Assembly: GCA_944319915.1 (NCBI GenBank)
Contig: CALUEY010000001.1
Span: forward strand, 176,558-240,557
Length of the DNA stretch: 64,000 nt
Reading direction: 5' to 3'
Origin: an uncultured Prevotella sp.
GTDB lineage: Bacteria; Bacteroidota; Bacteroidia; Bacteroidales; Bacteroidaceae
Each line of letters begins with the position of its first letter. Within the stretch, counting starts at the first letter, position 1. Below, piece by piece: positions 53,464 through 62,407 of this stretch. Below the pieces are notes generated by a model that had not been told where the DNA came from, made no database searches, and saw nothing but the letters and a program-made list of their open reading frames with translations. Made by a program: the position numbers and the translations under genes.

Positions 53464-54913
53464 GCAGCCGGGAGTGCTCCGCTCGCTCGACTGGTGGACC
53501 ATAGGCATTTACCTCGCCCTGCTCACCTTCGGTTGGCTGAGCGTGTGCGGCGCAAGCTACACCTACGGCGATACCGACATCTTCAGCCTCGACACCCGCT
53601 CGGGCATGCAGATAGTGTGGATAGGCACGTCGGTGTGCCTCGGCTTTGTGCTGCTGATGCTCGACGACCGCTTCTACGATACGTTTGCCTACGTCATCTT
53701 CGGGGTGCTGCTCGCGCTTCTCTTTGTCACCATCTTCAATCCCCACCAGATAAAGGGGTCGCGCTCGTGGCTCGTGCTTGGGCCGCTGAGGGTGCAGCCG
53801 GCGGAGTTCGCCAAGTTTGCCACGGCCTTGGCCCTTGCCAAGTTCATGAGTGCCTACGGCTATGCCATACACCGCTGGAAGCACTTTGCCGCCACGCTGG
53901 CCATCATCCTCACCCCCATGCTCTTCATCATCCTGCAGCGCGAGACGGGCTCCGCGCTCGTCTACCTGGCCTTCTTCCTCGTGTTCTACCGCGAGGGCAT
54001 GCCTGGGTGCGTGCTTTTCACGGGCGTGGCGGCAGTAGTGTATTTCGTTGTGGGCATACGCTTCGAGCAAGTGTTGCTGTTCGGCACTCCCACTTCTGTA
54101 GGCAGGTTTGTGGTGTTGCTGCTTGTCCAGGTGTTCACTGCCGGCATGGTGTGGGCCTACACGTCGGCACGGGGCATGGCCTGGGCCATGGTGGCTTATT
54201 GCGTTGGGCTTACGCTCGTGGCCTTGCTGTTTTCGGTGTTTGTCATCCCGTTCAACGTGGTGTGGGTGCAACTGGCGCTCACGGCGCTCATGGTGGGGTG
54301 GCTGGTGCTGGCTGCCCTTGGCTCGCGCTTGCGCAACTTTTGGCTCATCACGGCCTTCGCCATCGGTTCGGTGGCTTTCTTCTACTCGGCAGACTATGTG
54401 CTCAACAATGTGCTCGAGCCTCACCAGCGCACCCGCATCAACGTGCTGCTCGGCCTCGACGAGGACTTGGCCGGCGCGGGCTACAATGTCCACCAGAGCG
54501 AGATTGCCATAGGCTCGGGCGGGCTTGAGGGCAAGGGATTCCTCAACGGCACCCAGACAAAGCTGAAGTTCGTGCCGGAGCAAGACACCGACTTCATCTT
54601 CTGCACCGTTGGCGAGGAGGAGGGCTTCCTTGGCTCGGCCGGGGTGCTCTTGCTGTTCCTTGCGCTTATATTGCGGCTCATCCACCTTGCCGAGAGGCAG
54701 CCCTTCGCTTTCGGGCGCATCTATGGCTATTCGGTGCTTTCCATCTTCCTCTTCCACGTGTTCATCAATGTGGGCATGGTGCTTGGGCTTACTCCGGTGA
54801 TTGGCATCCCGCTGCCTTTCTTCAGCTATGGCGGCTCTTCATTGTGGGGCTTCACCATCCTGCTTTTCATCTTCCTGCGCATAGACGCCGGGCGCAACCT
54901 CGTCCGGACGTAG
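53444..54913 (+). CDS. rodA: SEDS peptidoglycan glycosyltransferase RodA
   Basis: 489 residues. SEDS signatures: LDWWTIGIYLALLTFGWLSV, GSRSWLVLGPLRVQPAEFAK, ILQRETGSALVYLAFFLVFY, YNVHQSEIAIGSGGLEGKGF, EQDTDFIFCTVGEEEGFLGS and PLPFFSYGGSSLWGFTILLF. Longer than E. coli RodA because of extra helices near residues 230-320. Polymerises glycan for rod growth with PBP2. It starts within mrdA (20-bp overlap). Confidence 0.96.
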   Translation: MTQGTDKQPGVLRSLDWWTIGIYLALLTFGWLSVCGASYTYGDTDIFSLDTRSGMQIVWIGTSVCLGFVLLMLDDRFYDTFAYVIFGVLLALLFVTIFNPHQIKGSRSWLVLGPLRVQPAEFAKFATALALAKFMSAYGYAIHRWKHFAATLAIILTPMLFIILQRETGSALVYLAFFLVFYREGMPGCVLFTGVAAVVYFVVGIRFEQVLLFGTPTSVGRFVVLLLVQVFTAGMVWAYTSARGMAWAMVAYCVGLTLVALLFSVFVIPFNVVWVQLALTALMVGWLVLAALGSRLRNFWLITAFAIGSVAFFYSADYVLNNVLEPHQRTRINVLLGLDEDLAGAGYNVHQSEIAIGSGGLEGKGFLNGTQTKLKFVPEQDTDFIFCTVGEEEGFLGSAGVLLLFLALILRLIHLAERQPFAFGRIYGYSVLSIFLFHVFINVGMVLGLTPVIGIPLPFFSYGGSSLWGFTILLFIFLRIDAGRNLVRT

Positions 54914-54940
54914 GCTTTTCCCTATGTGGCATGAAAGAAA

Positions 54941-54968
54941 AATGGCACAAACCGGAGCTTGTGCCATT
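54941..54968. terminator. Shared terminator of rodA and gldH
   Basis: Perfect 10-bp arms AATGGCACAA / TTGTGCCATT with an 8-base loop, between convergent genes. On the minus strand it is followed by TTTCTTTC, so it ends gldH best. Confidence 0.75.
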
Positions 54969-55017
54969 TCGTGTCGAAAGTCAATCCAGCCCGCAAGGGG
55001 TGTCGCTTCATTTAGCT

Positions 55018-55485
55018 TTATCTCCTTGTTACCATGACGCCGATGTCTTCGATGCCGGGCAGCGTCTCGCGCTTCATGTAGTGGCGCACAGCCACCATGA
55101 GCGTGTCTCCCTTGCGCAGCCTGCTGTCGCCCACGTGGAACTCGTATTGGAAGTTGTTCAGGCCGTTGCCCAAGGCACGGTTGCGGCTGTCTATGAGGCG
55201 GCGGTAGAGCGTGTCGCTGCGCGTTGTTCCGCCGGGCATTGCCCGTTGGTCTACTATGAGGCAGATGTCGGCGAATGGATAGCCGGCGTTTATTCGCAGT
55301 CCTACGGCCGTTGAGTACGTTCCGCCTTCGGCCATGGGCGGAAGCTCAAAGATGGCCGTGTCGGTGCGTTCCCATCCCCGTGTATGCTTGTAGTGGGCGT
55401 AGATGGTGCCGCCGGTGCAGGCCGTCATGGCCGTTCCGGCTGCAATCATGGCCACTGCGGCTGCCCGAAGCTTATTCCTTGGCAT
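55018..55485 (-). CDS. gldH: GldH-family gliding/T9SS lipoprotein
   Basis: 155 residues. Lipoprotein signal with lipobox TAC near residue 22 (AAAVAMIAAGTAMTACTGG), then HYKHTRGWERTDTAIFELPP, NAGYPFADICLIVDQRAMPG, YEFHVGDSRLRKGDTLMVAV and GIEDIGVMVTRR. I recognise this as GldH, found next to ricT in Bacteroidetes even when cells do not glide. It overlaps ricT by 14 bp, so the two are co-translated. Confidence 0.88.
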   Translation of the reverse strand: MPRNKLRAAAVAMIAAGTAMTACTGGTIYAHYKHTRGWERTDTAIFELPPMAEGGTYSTAVGLRINAGYPFADICLIVDQRAMPGGTTRSDTLYRRLIDSRNRALGNGLNNFQYEFHVGDSRLRKGDTLMVAVRHYMKRETLPGIEDIGVMVTRR

Positions 55486-56863
55486 CCTGCTGCTGGTCGT
55501 TGCGTGGTTGCTGGTTGCGCTGCTGCCGGCCTGCTTGGCGCCTTTGTCCGCCTCGGGGCTGGCCTTCGCGGTCTTGTGCGGGGCGTTGTTGCTGGGCCTT
55601 GCGTTCCCCTTGATTTTCCCCTTTCCCCCTTAGGCGTTCGGCGCGGGGGGCTGTGCGTTCGCCTTCCTGCTGCCTTTGGCCGTCGTTGCGCTGTTCGTCT
55701 TTGCGTGCGGCGGGCTGCTGCGGTTGTTGCTTGTCGTTGGCTGCGGCGGCCTTCTGCTTGTTCTTGTTGCCTTGCTTGCGCTTTTTCTTGGCCTTGTCAA
55801 AGCGCGTTATGTTCTCGTTGGCAAGCAAGTCCACGGTCTTCCTCGTTTCTTTCAAGGCACCGTCTTCCTGCAGTGACAGCGGTTTTTCGCCGCTGCGGTT
55901 AAGTTCTATTATTTCCTTGGCTCGTTCGGCTGTTATTGTCACGAGGTTGGCGCCCATGTTCTTGTCGGTGGAGTAAGTCACGAGTCCGGCCAGGATGTCG
56001 GTCTTGAACAAGTGGTAGTCGGCGTCCTTCGTCTGCAGGATTACCTCCTTGCTTGGCAGCTTGCGCCCTGCTTCCACGTAGCTGTCCACCTCGTAGTTGA
56101 GGCAGCACTTCAGCTTGGCGCACATCCCGGCCAGTTTTTGCGGGTTGAGCGATATGTCCTGGAAGCGCGCCGAGTTGGTGCTCACGCTCACGAAGTTCTT
56201 CATCCAAGTGGCGCAGCACAGTTCGCGGCCACATGGCCCCGTGCCTCCTATGCGCCCTGCTTCCTGCCTTGCGCCTATCTGCTTCATCTCGATGCGCACG
56301 TGGAACGTCTCGGCCAGCACCTTGATGAGCTGCCGGAAGTCCACGCGCTCGTCGGCGATGTAGTAGAATATGGCCTTGTTGCAGTCGCCTTGATACTCCA
56401 CGTCGCCTATCTTCATCTGCAAGCCGAGTTTCTTGGCTATCTCGCGGCTCTCTATCATGGTGGCGTGTTCGCGCGACTTAGCCTCGTTGTATTTCTCCAA
56501 GTCCACTGGGCGCGCTATCCTGTAGATGCGTTTTATGTCGTCGGGCGACTTGATGTTGGCTTTCTTCAGCTGCATCTTCACCAGCCGTCCGGTCAGTGTG
56601 ACCACCCCGATGTCGTGCCCTGGGTTGGCTTCCACGGCCACGATGTCGCCTTTCTTCAGCTCCAGGTGGTTCACGTTGTGATAGTATCCCTTGCGGGTGT
56701 GCTTGAACTGCACCTCCACGAGGTCGGTGCTCATGGCGTTGCCCGGTATGTCGGCCAGCCAGTCGTAAGTGTTCAGTTGCCTGTCCTGCCGCCCTATGGC
56801 CTGCTTGCACAGTCCTCTGTCGCAGTCGTGGCATATTTCGTATTCCAGGTTGTTGAAGTCCAT
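55472..56863 (-). CDS. ricT: RicT-like PSP1 C-terminal domain protein
   Basis: 463 residues. Domain residues ~45-330 with VEVQFKHTRKGYYHNVNHLE, KGDIVAVEANPGHDIGVVTL, GTGPCGRELCCATWMKNFVS, NPQKLAGMCAKLKCCLNYEV and YHLFKTDILAGLVTYS. The cysteines in GRELCC and AKLKCC match the RicT/YaaT family, which binds iron-sulphur clusters in Bacillus. The last ~110 residues are a low-complexity tail rich in K, R, Q, E and G (KKKRKQGNKNKQKAAAAN, EQRNDGQRQQEGERTA), suggestive of RNA binding. Between holB and gldH on the minus strand. Confidence 0.88.
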   Translation of the reverse strand: MDFNNLEYEICHDCDRGLCKQAIGRQDRQLNTYDWLADIPGNAMSTDLVEVQFKHTRKGYYHNVNHLELKKGDIVAVEANPGHDIGVVTLTGRLVKMQLKKANIKSPDDIKRIYRIARPVDLEKYNEAKSREHATMIESREIAKKLGLQMKIGDVEYQGDCNKAIFYYIADERVDFRQLIKVLAETFHVRIEMKQIGARQEAGRIGGTGPCGRELCCATWMKNFVSVSTNSARFQDISLNPQKLAGMCAKLKCCLNYEVDSYVEAGRKLPSKEVILQTKDADYHLFKTDILAGLVTYSTDKNMGANLVTITAERAKEIIELNRSGEKPLSLQEDGALKETRKTVDLLANENITRFDKAKKKRKQGNKNKQKAAAANDKQQPQQPAARKDEQRNDGQRQQEGERTAPRAERLRGKGENQGERKAQQQRPAQDREGQPRGGQRRQAGRQQRNQQPRNDQQQDAKE

Positions 56864-56948
56864 ATATGTAGTTGTTTGATTAATGTCGTTTGCTTGTGGG
56901 TAAGTATTGTATGCAGGGTGTGCGCTTACTGTGGCTGCCGTGGCGTTC

Positions 56949-58088
56949 TCATCGCGCCATCAGCAGCACTATCATCTGCATGGCCATGTCGAAGAACACT
57001 ATCTTTGCGTTGGCGTTTTGGCCGATGTCGCGTATTGCCCTGTTCGCAAGGTCGTTCATTTGCAGCACGTTGGCCTCGTTTACATATCGCGCGAAGTTGC
57101 GTGCAAAGTCCTCTTCGCGCTTTGTCATGTAAGTCAGTTCCGGGTTTTGGAAGTTGTACATGAAGTTCTCGCGCACGAGCCTGAGGAAGTAGCCAAGGAA
57201 TCGCTTCTGCTTCTCTCGCCCCAGGGGTTGCAGTGCCTCGCTCCATCGCTTCAGCTCCTTTACGTTGCGCATGTAAGCCAGTCGCATCAGCTGCTGGAAC
57301 AAGTCGAGGAACATCTCGTTCTCGTTGTTGGCGTCGAGGGCTTCGGTTGCCTTCAGCCAATTGCCGTTGGCTATGCGCGCTATGCGCTGTGCCGTGTCGT
57401 TGCCGATGCCTCTTCGCTCCACGAGCGCCCGCTTGATGCTCTCGTTGTCAGTGCGCTTGATGTCTATGCGCTGTGTGCGGCTGCGTATGGTGTCGAGCAG
57501 TTTGTCTGGCTCTTCGCTCACCATTATGAATACGGTCATGCTTGGCGGCTCCTCAATGAGCTTCAGCAGTTTGTTGGCGCACTCCTGATTCATGCGTTCA
57601 GGCAGCCAGATTACGGCCACCTTGTAGCCGCCTTGGCTCGACTTAAGGCTCAGCTTGCGCGCCAGCTCGTCGCTTTCGCCTGCGGTGATGATGGCCTGCT
57701 GGTTTTCCCCGCCCATCATCTCCATCCACTGGTTCATCGTGAAGTAAGGCCCTGAGGCTAGCAGTTGGCGCCATTGCGTGGCGAAGTCGTCGCTCACGGG
57801 CTTGTGTTCCGGCCCCATCGATGGCAGCTTTATCGTGGGGAACGTGAAGTGAAGGTCGGGGTGCTCCCACTTGGCGGCCATCTTGCACTGGCGGCACTCG
57901 CCGCAGGCATCGTCGGCCCCGTCGTGCCGTTCGCACAGCAAGTAGGATGCGAAGGCCAACGCCAGCGCCATCTTGCCGCTGCCCTCCGGTCCGCAGAGCA
58001 TCAGCGCGTGGGGCAGGCGGCCTTCCGCCACCATCCCCACCAGTCTCTTCCTGGCCTCTTCCTGGCCTATCACATCACTGAACTTCAT
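56949..58088 (-). CDS. holB: DNA polymerase III subunit delta'
   Basis: 379 residues. MKFSDVIGQEEARKRLVGMV, P-loop-like GPEGSGKMALALAF, a four-Cys zinc module (CERHDGADDACGECRQCKMA) and VLMVSEEPDKLL-type sensor sequence (VFIMVSEEPDKLLDTIRSRT). The residue after the P-loop Lys is Met, not Ser or Thr, consistent with delta' not using ATP. Part of the clamp loader. 85 bp before ricT. Confidence 0.9.
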   Translation of the reverse strand: MKFSDVIGQEEARKRLVGMVAEGRLPHALMLCGPEGSGKMALALAFASYLLCERHDGADDACGECRQCKMAAKWEHPDLHFTFPTIKLPSMGPEHKPVSDDFATQWRQLLASGPYFTMNQWMEMMGGENQQAIITAGESDELARKLSLKSSQGGYKVAVIWLPERMNQECANKLLKLIEEPPSMTVFIMVSEEPDKLLDTIRSRTQRIDIKRTDNESIKRALVERRGIGNDTAQRIARIANGNWLKATEALDANNENEMFLDLFQQLMRLAYMRNVKELKRWSEALQPLGREKQKRFLGYFLRLVRENFMYNFQNPELTYMTKREEDFARNFARYVNEANVLQMNDLANRAIRDIGQNANAKIVFFDMAMQMIVLLMAR

Positions 58089-58128
58089 TTAGCAAAAACT
58101 CCTGTCACAGCTCTCCTTGCCTCTCTTC

Positions 58129-58260
58129 CAGCCCCTCTCCCGTCTCCCTTGCGGGGAGAAACCGCTGCGCCGGTGGTGAGAGGAGAAGAACATTCAGCCC
58201 CTCTCCCGTCTCCCTTGCGGGGAGAAACCGCTGCGCCGGTGGCGAGGGAGGGAAGAGGCA
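58129..58260. repeat. Two 66-bp tandem repeats between metF and holB
   Basis: Units begin at 58129 and 58195. The first ~48 bp are identical, then they diverge. Each contains TCTCCC-ttgc-GGGGAGA and ACCG...CGGT hairpin arms. Same period (66 bp) as the mreC-mreD repeats but a different sequence. Confidence 0.8.
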
Positions 58261-58295
58261 TATTCCTTTAATTTTTAACTTTTAACCTTTAATTC

Positions 58296-59252
58296 TCAAA
58301 GTAGTTGCTTCGCGATTTCAGCCACGGAGTCAACAGCCGAAACGGTGTAGAAGTGGATGTTGTTCACTCCGTGGGCGTAAAGCTCGCGGCACTGCGCCAC
58401 CGTCCATTCCACGCCGAGCAGCCGCAGGTCCTCGTCGGTCTTGCACTTCACTGCCTCCTGCGCCAGTTCCTGCGGGATGTCGCAGTGGAACGTCTTCGGC
58501 ACCACGCTCAGCTGGCTCATCTTCGCCAGCGGCTTCAGCCCCGGTATGATGGGCAGCGTTATGCCCATGGCGCGGGCCTTGGCCACGAAGTCGAAGTACT
58601 TTCGGTTGTCGTAGAACAGTTGCGTCACGGCATACTGCGCCCCCAAGTCCTGCTTCTCCTTCAGGTAAGCCATGTCCATCTCAAGGTTTGGCGCCTCGTC
58701 GTGCTTCTCGGGGTAGCAGGCCACGCCGAAGTCGAACTTTTCGCCCGGCCTTTTTATCGGCTCGCCGTTGGCAAAGAAGCCCTCGTTGAACCTCTTCACT
58801 TGCTTGATGAGGTCAGTTGTGTGCTCGTGTCCTCCCGGCGTGGGGATGAAGAAGCGGTCCTCCTTGGCCTTGTCGCCGCGCAGCAGCAGCAGGCTCGTGA
58901 TGCCGAGGAACTGCAGGTCGAGCAGTTCATACTCAATGTCCTCCACCGTGGCCCCGCTGCATATGATGTGTGGCATCACCGGTATGCCAAATTTCTGCTG
59001 TATGGCCGCCGCTATGGCTATGGTGCCGGGGCGTCGGCGTATGCGCTGGCGCTCAAGCAGCCCGTTGTCCATCTGCTTGTAAACGTACTCGCTGTGGTGG
59101 GTGGTTATGTTGATGAACAGCGGGCTGAACTCCCTCAGCTTGCCTATCGTGGCGAAGAGCCGGTCCGTTCCAGTGCCTTTCAGCGGCGGCAGCACCTCGA
59201 AGGAGAAGTGCCGCTGCCCGCCGTCCTGGTTTATCAAATCCGTTACTGCCAT
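58296..59252 (-). CDS. metF: Methylenetetrahydrofolate reductase
   Basis: 318 residues from MAVTDLINQDGGQRHFSFEV. HFSFEVLPPLKGTGTDRLFA, FINITTHHSEYVYKQMDNGL, PVMPHIICSGATVEDIEYEL, ALLLLRGD-type ITSLLLLRGDKAKEDRFF, AQYAVTQLFYDNRKYF and LPIIPGLKPLAKMSQL are the FAD/folate sites. Makes 5-methyl-THF for methionine synthesis. No riboswitch upstream. An alternative start nine codons upstream is unlikely. Confidence 0.95.
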   Translation of the reverse strand: MAVTDLINQDGGQRHFSFEVLPPLKGTGTDRLFATIGKLREFSPLFINITTHHSEYVYKQMDNGLLERQRIRRRPGTIAIAAAIQQKFGIPVMPHIICSGATVEDIEYELLDLQFLGITSLLLLRGDKAKEDRFFIPTPGGHEHTTDLIKQVKRFNEGFFANGEPIKRPGEKFDFGVACYPEKHDEAPNLEMDMAYLKEKQDLGAQYAVTQLFYDNRKYFDFVAKARAMGITLPIIPGLKPLAKMSQLSVVPKTFHCDIPQELAQEAVKCKTDEDLRLLGVEWTVAQCRELYAHGVNNIHFYTVSAVDSVAEIAKQLL

Positions 59253-59276
59253 GTGACGTAAATATACAATCCGCTG

Positions 59277-59284
59277 CAAATTTA
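59277..59284 (-). promoter_or_regulatory. -7 box of metF
   Basis: TAAATTTG on the minus strand, 24 bp before the ATG. Confidence 0.55.
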
Positions 59285-59364
59285 CGAAAAAAAAACGAAC
59301 GGTGCTAATTCCTTGTGGGCTTTATGGCTCTTGGAGTGGTATAAACAAAAGTATAAACAAAAGT

Positions 59365-59393
59365 CCGCAGCAACCCAGGGCGGGTTGCTGCGG
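59365..59393 (-). terminator. Terminator of the GH51 gene
   Basis: Perfect 12-bp arms CCGCAGCAACCC / GGGTTGCTGCGG, 5-base loop, then ACTTTTGTTTATAC on the minus strand. Two tandem copies of a 12-bp gtataaacaaaa unit follow. Confidence 0.85.
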
Positions 59394-59412
59394 ATAAACC
59401 CCAATCAGCTTC

Positions 59413-61389
59413 TTACTTCTTCACCTTGTAGAGGCGGAATGTCATCGGGGCTATCTCGTCGTTTATCATGGTGCTCTTCTTGCCGGCGGTGCAGTCTATC
59501 GTCCCGGCCTGCGGCGTAATCTTTTCCGGCTCGTCGAGCGTGTTCTCGGCCATCATGTCCTGGCAGGTGAGCGTCAGCGTCTCGGCGGTGCGCTCGCCCT
59601 TCATGCCCTGCAGGTTGATGGCCACGGGCTGCTTCTCCTTGCTCGTGTTGATTACTTTGATTATCACGGTGCTTGACGGCTTGTCGATCACCGCGCTGGC
59701 AAAGAGGCCGTCCTGCCCCTCCTGGCCTGCTATGGGCTGCCCCTGCATGGTCATGGAGAGCACGTTGGTACCCTTGTTCTGGGCGTACATCTGCTGCACG
59801 TAGTAGCTCACTGACTTGAACATGCGCACGTTGTCGAACCAGATGAGGTCGGGGCGCCACTGCCAACCCTCCACGTGGGCCAGCATCGGGGCGTAGGTGG
59901 CCATTTGCACCACGTCGGCGTTGCGCTCCAGGTCGGTCATGAAGGCAGCCTCGTAGAGCGAAGTCTCGTAGTGGTTCCACTTCTTTCCCTTGCCGTGGCA
60001 GGCATATTCGCCGGCGAACACCTTCGGCCCCTTGCGGTCGTACTTCTCGTAGCGCAGCCCGCTGCTGAGGAACCACGACTCAGGGCGGTAGAAGTGCTCG
60101 TCTACCAAGTCCACCTTCTGCTTCTTCATGGCCTCCCAGCCCAGGTTGAAGTTAGTGCCTTCAGAGTCGGGGCCGCTCGTGCCGATAATCTTTATCTTGG
60201 GATACTTGGCGCGGATGGCGTCTACAAACTTCTGCATACGCTCGAAGTAAAGCTCGCCCCACTGCTCGTTGCCCACGCCGATGAACTTAAGGTTGAACGG
60301 TGCTGGGTGGCCCATCTCGGCGCGCTTGCGGCCCCAAGTGGTGGTGGTGTCGCCGTTGGCGAACTCTATGAGGTCGAGGCAGTCCTGTATGTAGGGGTCG
60401 AGCTGGTCCACAGGCACGTGCGCCTTCTCGTTGTTGCGGTTCTGGTACTGGCAGGCCATGCCCACGTTGAGCACTGGCAGCGGCTCGGCGCCTATGTCCT
60501 CAGATAGCTGGAAGAACTCGAAGAAGCCCAGCCCGTAGCTCTGGAAGTAGTCGGGGAAGTAGCGGTGCTCAAAGGTGAACTCCCAGCGGTTGCGGTTCAG
60601 CGGGCGGTTCTCCACCGGGCCGATGGTGTTCTTCCACTGGTAGCGGTTTTCCAGGCACTCGCCCTCCACGATGCATCCGCCGGGGAAGCGCAGCACGCCC
60701 GGCTTCATGTCGGCCAGGGCCTGCGCCAGGTCGCGGCGCATGCCGTTCTCGCGGTTCTTGAATGTGTTTACGGGGAAGAGGCTTATGTGCTCAAGGTCGA
60801 TGGGGTTGCGGCCGTCGAGGAAGATGCGGAGCGAAGCCTTGTTGTCGGTGCGCGGCGACTTGATGCGCACCTCATACTTCTTCCACTCCGTGCCTTTCAC
60901 TTCTACCTTGGCCGTGGCGAAGTCCTGCCGCTCGCCCATGGTGTTGGCGTCGATGAGCTGCACGCGGATGCGGGCAGTGCCTTTGGGCGCCCTTGCCCAC
61001 ACGCTGAAGCGGTAGTCCTCGCCCTTGATGACGCCTATGCCGAAGTAGCCCTCGTTCACGAGGCCCGTGCGGCGGTCGGTATGCCCGGGCCATGCCAGGC
61101 TCACGTAGTGGGGGCAGCGCTCAAAGGGGCCGTCGTCCTTCAGCGTTACGTTGCCGAATGCCTGCCAGCCCATCAGCGCCTGCGGGAACTCAAACGAGCG
61201 GTTCTTCACCAGTTCGCCGTATAGTCCGCCGTCGGCGGCATAGTTGATGTCTTCGAAGAACAGGCCGTACATGGTGTTCTGCACGGTGGCTCCTGCCTTC
61301 TTGGTGTTCACGTCCATGACGTGCGTCTGGGCCATTGAGGCCAGTGCGGATGATAGTGCCAAGGCACAAGTCAGCAGTCTGCGATTCAT
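59413..61389 (-). CDS. GH51 alpha-L-arabinofuranosidase
   Basis: 658 residues. Signal peptide (MNRRLLTCALALSSALASMA), then a carbohydrate-binding-like beta domain (FGIGVIKGEDYRFSVWARAP), then the TIM barrel: GVLRFPGGCIVEGECLENRY, KFIGVGNEQWGELYFERM (acid/base Glu in GNE), LVDEHFYRPESWF and KVFAGEYACHG (nucleophile Glu in GEY). C-terminal beta domain. Releases arabinose from arabinan and arabinoxylan, so the organism probably uses plant polysaccharides. No SusC/SusD or regulator is nearby. Confidence 0.93.
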   Translation of the reverse strand: MNRRLLTCALALSSALASMAQTHVMDVNTKKAGATVQNTMYGLFFEDINYAADGGLYGELVKNRSFEFPQALMGWQAFGNVTLKDDGPFERCPHYVSLAWPGHTDRRTGLVNEGYFGIGVIKGEDYRFSVWARAPKGTARIRVQLIDANTMGERQDFATAKVEVKGTEWKKYEVRIKSPRTDNKASLRIFLDGRNPIDLEHISLFPVNTFKNRENGMRRDLAQALADMKPGVLRFPGGCIVEGECLENRYQWKNTIGPVENRPLNRNRWEFTFEHRYFPDYFQSYGLGFFEFFQLSEDIGAEPLPVLNVGMACQYQNRNNEKAHVPVDQLDPYIQDCLDLIEFANGDTTTTWGRKRAEMGHPAPFNLKFIGVGNEQWGELYFERMQKFVDAIRAKYPKIKIIGTSGPDSEGTNFNLGWEAMKKQKVDLVDEHFYRPESWFLSSGLRYEKYDRKGPKVFAGEYACHGKGKKWNHYETSLYEAAFMTDLERNADVVQMATYAPMLAHVEGWQWRPDLIWFDNVRMFKSVSYYVQQMYAQNKGTNVLSMTMQGQPIAGQEGQDGLFASAVIDKPSSTVIIKVINTSKEKQPVAINLQGMKGERTAETLTLTCQDMMAENTLDEPEKITPQAGTIDCTAGKKSTMINDEIAPMTFRLYKVKK

Positions 61390-61423
61390 AATTTATGTGG
61401 TTGTTGGTTTTATAGTCGGTGCA

Positions 61424-61431
61424 CAAAGTTA
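61424..61431 (-). promoter_or_regulatory. -7 box of the GH51 gene
   Basis: TAACTTTG on the minus strand, 34 bp before the ATG and 5 bp after the stop of the TonB-domain gene. Confidence 0.55.
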
Positions 61432-61436
61432 ACCAT

Positions 61437-62051
61437 TTATTTCTGTTCAGCGGCCTGTTTTGCAGCTTTTTTGCTGTTTGCGGCCCTTTGTTGGCGTGCA
61501 GCCTTTATGCTGTCAGACTGCGCCTTCATATATTCTTTCCATGCTTTGTAGGCTTGTGGGTCGACGATGGTGCCTGTCGGCATCTTGAAGTTTACGGGTA
61601 TGGTGTACTTCACTCTTACATTCTTACCGTTCTGCCTGCCGGGAGTCCACTTAGGCATGGCCTTTATTACGCGTATGGCCTCGGCGTCGAGTGCCGGATG
61701 GACAGACTTTAAGGTCTTCACGTTCGATATGGAGCCGTCGGCTCCTACTATAAAGCTCAGTATCACGCGGCCCTGCGCGCCGGCCTTTCGGGCCTCTTGG
61801 GGGTATTTGATTTTGGTTGACAGATATTTGGCCAGAGCCTTGGTGCCGCCAGGAAACTGTGGCATCGTTTCCGGATTGCTAAAGATTTTCTTCTCGTCAG
61901 TGGCTTTTTGCTGGTTGGTGTCAGTCGTTGTGGTGTCAGCTTTTACGGCTGTTGCGTTTCTGTTTTCTTCTACAGCCATACTGCCTATGGCGGCCTGGCC
62001 CATGAGCGGCCATGCCAGCAGCATGGCAATCAATGTAGTGGTGATTTTCAT
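61437..62051 (-). CDS. Exported TonB C-terminal-domain protein
   Basis: 204 residues. Signal peptide-like start (MKITTTLIAMLLAWPLMGQA), a short linker, then a TonB domain: PETMPQFPGGTKALAKYLST, GRVILSFIVGADGSISNVKT, MPKWTPGRQNGKNVRVKYTI. A basic helix-rich tail follows (KAQSDSIKAARQQRAANSKK). Unlike the TonB at 42579 it has no long linker and no clear membrane anchor after the signal, so it may be soluble in the periplasm. Its partner receptor is unknown. Confidence 0.85.
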   Translation of the reverse strand: MKITTTLIAMLLAWPLMGQAAIGSMAVEENRNATAVKADTTTTDTNQQKATDEKKIFSNPETMPQFPGGTKALAKYLSTKIKYPQEARKAGAQGRVILSFIVGADGSISNVKTLKSVHPALDAEAIRVIKAMPKWTPGRQNGKNVRVKYTIPVNFKMPTGTIVDPQAYKAWKEYMKAQSDSIKAARQQRAANSKKAAKQAAEQK

Positions 62052-62104
62052 AAGTTACTTTATATTAAGTATTAAGTTTATAATTTACAATGTGGTTAGT
62101 AGTG

Positions 62105-62112
62105 CAAAGTTA
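62105..62112 (-). promoter_or_regulatory. -7 box of the TonB-domain gene
   Basis: TAACTTTG on the minus strand, ~53 bp before the ATG at 62051. Confidence 0.55.
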
Positions 62113-62317
62113 ATCTTTTTTTTATTTAAAACGATGTGTTTGCGCGCTTTATTTTTGTTCGTGGCTTGGTCTTTGTACTGCGTTGACAATCAGTAGGCTA
62201 CCAGTGTCGTGGCTTTGCTTTACTTGTGTTCGTGGTGTTTTTCCGCATATCTTTATGTTGATGTGGGGTTTGTTTTACAGTCCGTTGCTTGTGGATTTGT
62301 CTGCAACATGCAGGCGT

Positions 62318-62367
62318 CAGCCCGTACCTGCCGGCATGTCTGTATGGCATGCTGTCGGTGCGGGCTG
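62318..62367 (-). terminator. Terminator-like hairpin after the histidine phosphatase gene
   Basis: Long imperfect stem: outer CAGCCCG / CGGGCTG arms and inner CGGCATG / CATGCTG-type pairing around a 9-base loop. The T-tract is weak. Confidence 0.5.
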
Positions 62368-62407
62368 CTATGTGGTGTGTCGTAGTGTTACGATAAGGAG
62401 GCAGCTT

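Larger units (their letters stand above)
62052..62407. other. 356-bp gap between the phosphatase and TonB-domain genes
   Basis: Contains the TonB-domain gene promoter (TAACTTTG on the minus strand at 62112-62105) and the terminator hairpin 62318-62367. I see no gene in the rest. Confidence 0.55.
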
